A stretch of 64,000 nt of DNA from the NCBI GenBank assembly GCA_036844945.1, contig DAIUEV010000006.1, positions 19,513 to 83,512 on the forward strand, given 5' to 3'. Shown piece after piece: positions 59,834-64,000 of this stretch (positions are counted from its first letter, which is position 1; each line of letters starts with the position of its first letter). The stretch comes from Palsa-461 sp036844945. Lineage in GTDB: Bacteria > Actinomycetota > Acidimicrobiia > Acidimicrobiales > RAAP-2. The translations under genes and the position numbers were made by a program. The notes under the pieces are model-generated. The model saw only the letters and a program-made list of their open reading frames with translations. It was not told where the DNA came from and ran no database searches.

Positions 59834-60955
59834 GTGCGGATCATCATGGTCTCGCCCTACGACCTGTCGGTCCCTGGTGGGGTCCAGGGCCAGGTGACCG
59901 GGCTGACCGCAGCGCTCCGCACCCTCGGTCACGACGTCGTGGTCCTGGCCCCGGGCCGTCCGGGGAGCGAAGACGCCGCCGGTGTCCGCCGGCTCGGGCG
60001 GGCCTTCGGGGTGCGGGCGAACGGCTCGGTCGCGCCGGTGACGCTCTCGCCGTGGGCGGCGGTGCGCGCCGGCGCGGCGGTGCGGGATCCCGGGATTGAC
60101 GTGGTGCACATCCACGAACCGCTTGCCCCGGTCCTGCCCTACGGATGCCTGGTGGCGTCGCGCCACCCGATCGTCGGCACCTTCCACCGCAACGGATCGA
60201 GCCCCCTGTACCGGGCGATGGCACCGGCGGTCCGCTGGGTGGCCCGCCGGCTGGCGGCCCGGTGCGCGGTCTCCGAGTCGGCCCGCGACAACGTCGCGCC
60301 GACGAGCCGCGCCGAGTTCGAGGTGCTCTTCAACGGGATCGACATCGACCGCTACGCCCACGCGGCACCGGCCGCGAGGACCGGGCCCACCGTCTTGTTC
60401 GTGGGCCGGCACGAACAGCGCAAGGGGTTGGGCGTGTTGCTCGAGGCGTGGACACGGGTGGAGACGCCGGCGACGCTGTGGATCGTCGGCGAGGGTCCCG
60501 AAACAGACGAGCTCCGCGGGCGGTTCGCAGCGTCGGCCCACCTCGAGTGGCTGGGAGCGATATCGGAGGGCGAGAAAGCGGCCCGGCTGGCCGCCGCCGA
60601 CGTGTTCTGTGCCCCGTCGGTGGGCGGCGAGTCGTTCGGGGTGGTCCTCCTCGAGGCAATGGCGGCCCGCTGCGCCCTCCTCGCCTCCGACATCGACGGC
60701 TACCGCGCCGCGGCCGGGACCCACGCGCGGCTGGTGCCCCCCGGGGACTCCGGCGCGCTGGCCGTCGCCATCGACGAGATGCTGGGCGACGCCGCGGCCG
60801 GTGCGGGCCGGTCCGGCGTCGACGCGCTCGACGCGGCCTTCCGGCACGCCGAGCGGTGGTCGATGCAACGGCTGGCCATGCGCTACGTCGAGATCTACGA
60901 GCGGGTGCTGGCCGATCCGCCGGCCCGGGCGACCCCGGGCCCCCAGGTAGCCTGA
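59834..60955 (+). CDS. pimA: PimA-like phosphatidylinositol mannosyltransferase
   Basis: The 373-residue GT4 enzyme has an N-terminal MVSPYDLSVPGGVQGQVTGLTAALR, VHIHEPLAPVLPYGCL, FNGIDIDRYAHA and a donor domain with VLFVGRHEQRKGLGVLLEAW and PSVGGESFGVVLLEAMAARCALLASD. This is the pattern of PimA, which adds the first mannose to phosphatidylinositol from GDP-mannose. The GTG start has GAAGGCG upstream. Confidence 0.92.
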   Translation: MRIIMVSPYDLSVPGGVQGQVTGLTAALRTLGHDVVVLAPGRPGSEDAAGVRRLGRAFGVRANGSVAPVTLSPWAAVRAGAAVRDPGIDVVHIHEPLAPVLPYGCLVASRHPIVGTFHRNGSSPLYRAMAPAVRWVARRLAARCAVSESARDNVAPTSRAEFEVLFNGIDIDRYAHAAPAARTGPTVLFVGRHEQRKGLGVLLEAWTRVETPATLWIVGEGPETDELRGRFAASAHLEWLGAISEGEKAARLAAADVFCAPSVGGESFGVVLLEAMAARCALLASDIDGYRAAAGTHARLVPPGDSGALAVAIDEMLGDAAAGAGRSGVDALDAAFRHAERWSMQRLAMRYVEIYERVLADPPARATPGPQVA

Positions 60956-60961
60956 GCCGTC

Positions 60962-62065
60962 ATGGCCGAGCCCGGACCGCCCCGCCCCCAAGGGGGCGGT
61001 GGCCCGCGTCCGGGCGGCGCCCGGCGGCGCCATCGGGGCGGCCGGAGCCGTTCGGGTCAGGGCCAGCGGAGCGGATCCCGATCGGCTGAGGGCGCGGCGC
61101 GCGGCCAGGGTGCGCCGACGGCCGCCCGGTCGGGCTCCTCGGCGGCGGGTGCTCGGAACCGTTCCCGTAACCGGGGCGGCGCCGACCGGAATCGGCAGCG
61201 GGCCGCCTCCGCACCGCGCGAAACGGCCCCGGTGCGCGACGCCCCGACCAGCTCGGCTACCACGACGGCCGCGCCGCTCGTTGAGGACGGCGAGGTCCGG
61301 GCCAACCACCGGCGGGCGCGCTCGCTCAGTCTGGCGGGTGGCCTCCTCCCGGCTGCCGTCGTCGGCGTCGCACTGGGTGTCGCGGTGTCGATGGTCGCCG
61401 GAGCCGTCGCCGGAGCCGTCGTGCTGGTCCTCGTCTCCCTGGCCATCCGGCGCCTCGCCACCCCGGTCGCGCTGCGCATCATCGGGGCCCGACCGGTCGG
61501 TGACGATGAGTTCCCCCGCCTGCAGAACCTCGTCGACGGGCTGTGCCCGACGTTCGGCGTGCGCCGTCCGCAGCTCATGGCCGTCGACGACGATCTGCCC
61601 AACGCATGCTCGGTCGGGACCGGGCCCGATCGCGGTGCACTCGTGGTCACCACCGGACTCGAGCGCGCCCTCGACCTCATCGAGATGGAGGGCGTGATCG
61701 CCCACGAGTTGTCGCACTTCAAGCGGGCCGACACGCTCGTCTCATCAGTTGCCGTGACCGTTCTTGCCCCCTTGACCTGGGTGTCGGGGAGCGACCGGCT
61801 GCTGCATCGGGTACTCGGCTACGGACGCGAGCTTCGGGCCGACCAGGTGGCCGTCCGGGCCGTCCGCTACCCACCCGGGCTCGGGAGCGCGCTGTCCAAA
61901 TTCGATGCCGGGGCGGCGCCCTCGCCCGACTCGCGGTTTACAGCTCGGCGGCTGGCGATGTCACGGTGGCTCTGGATCGACCCGGCCGTCGGGCGCCGTC
62001 GGACCGACGCGTTGGGGGACCTCGATCTCACCGTCGTGCGCATCGACGCCCTGGCCGAGGCCTAG
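60962..62065 (+). CDS. M48-family (HtpX-like) membrane zinc metalloprotease with a long basic N-terminal tail
   Basis: The 367-residue protein has an unstructured Arg/Gly/Ser-rich N-terminus (1 to about 115) and two membrane helices (about 123-145 and 147-165). The peptidase core has HELSH (H248, E249, H252) and the third zinc ligand E290 in GRELRADQ. HtpX-like proteases degrade misfolded membrane proteins. HtpX is usually near 290 residues, so the tail is extra. It starts 6 nt after pimA and may be co-transcribed. Confidence 0.88.
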   Translation: MAEPGPPRPQGGGGPRPGGARRRHRGGRSRSGQGQRSGSRSAEGAARGQGAPTAARSGSSAAGARNRSRNRGGADRNRQRAASAPRETAPVRDAPTSSATTTAAPLVEDGEVRANHRRARSLSLAGGLLPAAVVGVALGVAVSMVAGAVAGAVVLVLVSLAIRRLATPVALRIIGARPVGDDEFPRLQNLVDGLCPTFGVRRPQLMAVDDDLPNACSVGTGPDRGALVVTTGLERALDLIEMEGVIAHELSHFKRADTLVSSVAVTVLAPLTWVSGSDRLLHRVLGYGRELRADQVAVRAVRYPPGLGSALSKFDAGAAPSPDSRFTARRLAMSRWLWIDPAVGRRRTDALGDLDLTVVRIDALAEA

Positions 62066-62132
62066 AGGAGCTCTCAGGCTCCGAACACGTTCCTCACAGT
62101 TCCCTGACAATGGCCAGGTAGATCAGGGGATC

Positions 62133-63359
62133 ATGCAGAAGAACTCGAAGTTCACCGCACTCACCGCCGGGTGCGCGCTCCTCGCCCTCGTGATCGCGGC
62201 GACCCCCTCGGTTGCCTCGGGCGCCACCCTCCAGCCTTCCCCGGTCGGGCCCGGTCCGGTGCCTCCGCAATACGCCACGGAGTACGCGGGGGTGCAGGCC
62301 GAGCTGGCGTCGTTCGCCACGAAGGCCGGCACCCCACCGGCCCACGCCTCCACGACGCTCGGCATCGAGCTGCTCACTGCCAACGGCAACATCGGGCCGG
62401 GATTGCTCCGGCCCGGAGCCATCAACGGGGTGGAGACGGAGCTGAACGCCTTCCAGGCCCTCGGGATTGGCGGCGTCACCGTCGACGTGTCGTTCCCTCT
62501 CCTCATCAAGAGCACCCCCGACAGCGCCGCCTACCTCCGCTTCTACGAGCAGGTCGCCGCACAGATCCGCAATCGCCATCTCGTCTTCTCGGTGGAGGAG
62601 AACCCGGTCTTCTCCGGGACGCCGCTCACCCCGTTGCACATCAGTTATGCCGGGCTCACCCTCGCGTCCTACGCGGCCGAGGAGCGGGCCGAGGCCAAGA
62701 CGATCATCAACGACCTGAAGCCCGACTACCTGTCGCTGCTCACCGAGCCGGACACCTACACCGACGCGTTGCACATCACCCTCGACACCCCGTCGAGCGC
62801 GGTGGCCGTCGTGACCGACGAGCTCCGCGGCCTCACCCGCCACCGGGTGAAGGTGGGGGCGGGCACGGGGACCTGGAGCAACCCCTCCATCGACAAGGCG
62901 CTGCTTGCCCACACCTCGATCGACTACCTCGACGTCCACGTCTACCCGTTGGGGCCGATGATGCTCGGCAACCTGCAGACCGACGTGGCCGCGGCGAAGG
63001 CCGCCCACACGCCGCTCATCATGGACGAGACCTGGCTCGACAAGCCGACCTCGGGGGAGGGCCTTGGCCCGGTCGGGGCACCGGAGAACCTCAAGGTGAA
63101 GAGCTTCAGCTTCTGGGAACCGCTCGACGAGACCTACGTCGCCGCGATGACCGACTACGTGCAGGCCAAGGGGTTCAAGTACGCCTCGTTCTTCGACGGT
63201 GCCCGGGCGTTCTTCGGGTACCTCACCTGGTCCCCGTCGCTCGAGACGGCCAGCTACCGGAGCTTCTCGGAGCAGTACAACCAGCTCGTCGGGGCGAACA
63301 TGCAGAGCCTCACCATCTCGGGGACCGGCGACGCGTTGGAGCACGCCCTCGGTCGTTGA
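62133..63359 (+). CDS. Secreted glycoside-hydrolase-like protein
   Basis: The 408-residue protein has a signal peptide (about 1-30, ALTAGCALLALVIAATPSVASGA). The mature part looks like a TIM barrel. E205 in SLLTEPDTY fits the strand-4 acid/base of clan GH-A, HVYP at 269-272 and E299 in LIMDETWLD fit strands 6-7 with the nucleophile. No exact family is recognised, so the substrate is unknown and the enzyme call is inference. The ATG at 62133 has an AGGGG tract 4-5 nt upstream. Confidence 0.7.
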   Translation: MQKNSKFTALTAGCALLALVIAATPSVASGATLQPSPVGPGPVPPQYATEYAGVQAELASFATKAGTPPAHASTTLGIELLTANGNIGPGLLRPGAINGVETELNAFQALGIGGVTVDVSFPLLIKSTPDSAAYLRFYEQVAAQIRNRHLVFSVEENPVFSGTPLTPLHISYAGLTLASYAAEERAEAKTIINDLKPDYLSLLTEPDTYTDALHITLDTPSSAVAVVTDELRGLTRHRVKVGAGTGTWSNPSIDKALLAHTSIDYLDVHVYPLGPMMLGNLQTDVAAAKAAHTPLIMDETWLDKPTSGEGLGPVGAPENLKVKSFSFWEPLDETYVAAMTDYVQAKGFKYASFFDGARAFFGYLTWSPSLETASYRSFSEQYNQLVGANMQSLTISGTGDALEHALGR

Positions 63360-63365
63360 CCGGGC

Positions 63366-63734
63366 TCAACCGGTCGGGTCCCGGTTGACCGTGTCGGGGG
63401 AGAACGCCGGCAGGCACACCGACACGTAGTGCGCCCCGCCTTCGGTCGGCGTCGAGTAGCGCACCCACTCGCCGGGGGAGGTGTGCACCGCCTGGCCCGC
63501 TCGGACCACGAGCGTGCCGCCCTCCGTCTCGACGGTGAGCTCGCCGCGGAGGACCACCGTGTACTCGTCGAACTCGGGGCGCTGGCCCGGCTCGGTCCAT
63601 CCCGCCGGGCTGTCCATGACCGCCACCGACGCGTTCGTGGTTTTGGTCGAGACCCGACCGACGTACTCGGAAATGGTCTTCGGGGGTGATCCCGGGGAGG
63701 GGATGACCACCGGCCCGTCGATCAGCTCGGCCAT
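63366..63734 (-). CDS. Cupin-domain protein
   Basis: The 122-residue small beta-barrel has a cupin segment EFDEYTVVLRGELTVETEGGTLVVRAGQAVHTSPGEWVRYSTP. The first motif keeps Glu (E..YTVV) but has few His ligands, so metal binding may be weak. The start at ATG 63734 has AAAGGA upstream; longer starts run over the 17-bp tandem repeat. The stop lies 6 nt from the convergent glycosidase-like gene. Function unknown; it is divergent from pdxS. Confidence 0.82.
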   Translation of the reverse strand: MAELIDGPVVIPSPGSPPKTISEYVGRVSTKTTNASVAVMDSPAGWTEPGQRPEFDEYTVVLRGELTVETEGGTLVVRAGQAVHTSPGEWVRYSTPTEGGAHYVSVCLPAFSPDTVNRDPTG

Positions 63735-63745
63735 CGGCCGTCCTT

Positions 63746-63779
63746 TCTCTCGACGCTGCGACTCTCTCGACCCTGCGAC
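63746..63779. repeat. 17-bp tandem direct repeat upstream of the cupin gene
   Basis: TCTCTCGACGCTGCGAC (63746-63762) is followed directly by TCTCTCGACCCTGCGAC (63763-63779), differing at one base. It lies 11-45 nt upstream of the cupin start and before the pdxS promoter. Confidence 0.7.
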
Positions 63780-63817
63780 CGGATCGGCACCCTGGCCAGG
63801 GCCGGACCGGCCACCGG

Positions 63818-63823
63818 TAGGAT
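63818..63823 (+). promoter_or_regulatory. -10 box (TAGGAT) for a leaderless pdxS
   Basis: TAGGAT is followed by 6 nt (TGGCCC) and the ATG at 63830. Confidence 0.5.
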
Positions 63824-63829
63824 TGGCCC

Positions 63830-64000
63830 ATGACCGACCACTCCGACTCGAGCGCACAGACTGGCACGTTCGCGGTGAAGCGTGGCCTGGCCGACATGCT
63901 GCGCGGCGGGGTCATCATGGACGTGGTCACGGCCGAGCAGGCCCGGATCGCCGAGGACGCCGGGGCGGTCTCGGTGATGGCGCTCGAGCGGGTGCCGGCC
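63830..64000 (+). CDS. pdxS: PdxS pyridoxal 5'-phosphate synthase subunit (partial, runs off the right edge)
   Basis: The first 57 residues are visible and match PdxS closely: TFAVKRGLADMLRGGVIMDVVTAEQARIAEDAGAVSVMALERVPA, including the conserved Asp in MDVV that helps bind the pentose phosphate. PdxS makes PLP from ribose 5-phosphate, glyceraldehyde 3-phosphate and ammonia from PdxT. The catalytic lysines and the rest lie outside the window. Confidence 0.95.
   Translation, partial: MTDHSDSSAQTGTFAVKRGLADMLRGGVIMDVVTAEQARIAEDAGAVSVMALERVPA

Noticed and set aside
62094..63344. 416-codon minus-strand frame antisense to the glycosidase-like gene
   Set aside because: The plus strand has signal peptide, ribosome site and catalytic-type motifs; the antisense frame has only skewed composition.
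1..64000. tRNA genes, CRISPR arrays, insertion sequences
   Set aside because: No T-loop-type tRNA ends, no regular short repeats with spacers, and no transposase-like proteins or terminal inverted repeats were found by eye. A dedicated search could still find a tRNA.

Overview
The window is a piece of a draft, very GC-rich bacterial genome. A run of exactly 100 N at 56751-56850 marks a scaffold join. The gene content points to Actinomycetota, and more tentatively to a deep, non-mycobacterial lineage such as Acidimicrobiia. Supporting signs are a mycothiol ligase (MshC-like) and a mycothiol-type maleylpyruvate isomerase, two F420-type proteins (a Ddn-like oxidoreductase and an F420:NADPH oxidoreductase), phosphatidylinositol mannoside genes (CDP-alcohol transferase, PatA-like, PimA-like), an InhA-like enoyl reductase, many GTG starts, and frequent start codons placed only 6-9 nt after a TANNNT -10 box (leaderless type).

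Layout. 1-8974: a high-affinity potassium system. kdpFABC runs rightward with a small membrane ORF in front, followed by an OB-fold gene and a gene for only the N-terminal (KdpD + Usp) half of KdpD. The membrane/histidine-kinase half of KdpD and KdpE run leftward from the shared promoter region, so the sensor is split in two. 9045-21583: single genes and small units, including a VOC protein, MarR, a secreted DUF3089 hydrolase, HAD and CoA-transferase genes, gamma-carbonic anhydrase, a TetR-diiron protein operon, DUF2461, a beta-lactamase-fold esterase, an MBL hydrolase, a secreted protein with four neocarzinostatin-like repeats, and an aldo/keto reductase. 21585-28957: a leftward corrin-ring operon (cobI, cobM, cbiD, cobL, cbiG-cobJ fusion, ferredoxin, cbiC-cbiX fusion), tightly coupled by 4-8 nt overlaps. 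29011-30871: small genes, including an orphan membrane protein, a low-GC acetyltransferase and the F420-type oxidoreductase. 31137-34897: an aromatic ring-cleavage cassette (FAH-family hydrolase, mycothiol-type isomerase, MBL hydrolase, homogentisate dioxygenase).

34875-47084: the second cobalamin block. cobO-cobB run left. A cobalamin riboswitch then leads a rightward operon cobU-cobS-cbiB-cobC-cobQ-cobN-chlI/D. Together the blocks cover most of the route from precorrin-2 to nucleotide loop assembly. They carry both an early-type chelatase (CbiX) and a late-type one (CobN with a ChlI/D partner). No precorrin-6A reductase (CobK/CbiJ) is visible.

47524-50673: three glycosyltransferases. 50689-55988: fabI, F420:NADPH oxidoreductase, mshC, thrS and a HIT protein. 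56001-57902: an EF-G paralogue interrupted by the gap. 58023-62065: phospholipid/PIM genes and an M48 protease. 62133-64000: a secreted glycosidase-like protein, a cupin protein and the start of pdxS, which runs off the right edge. I saw no tRNA, rRNA, CRISPR array or intact mobile element.
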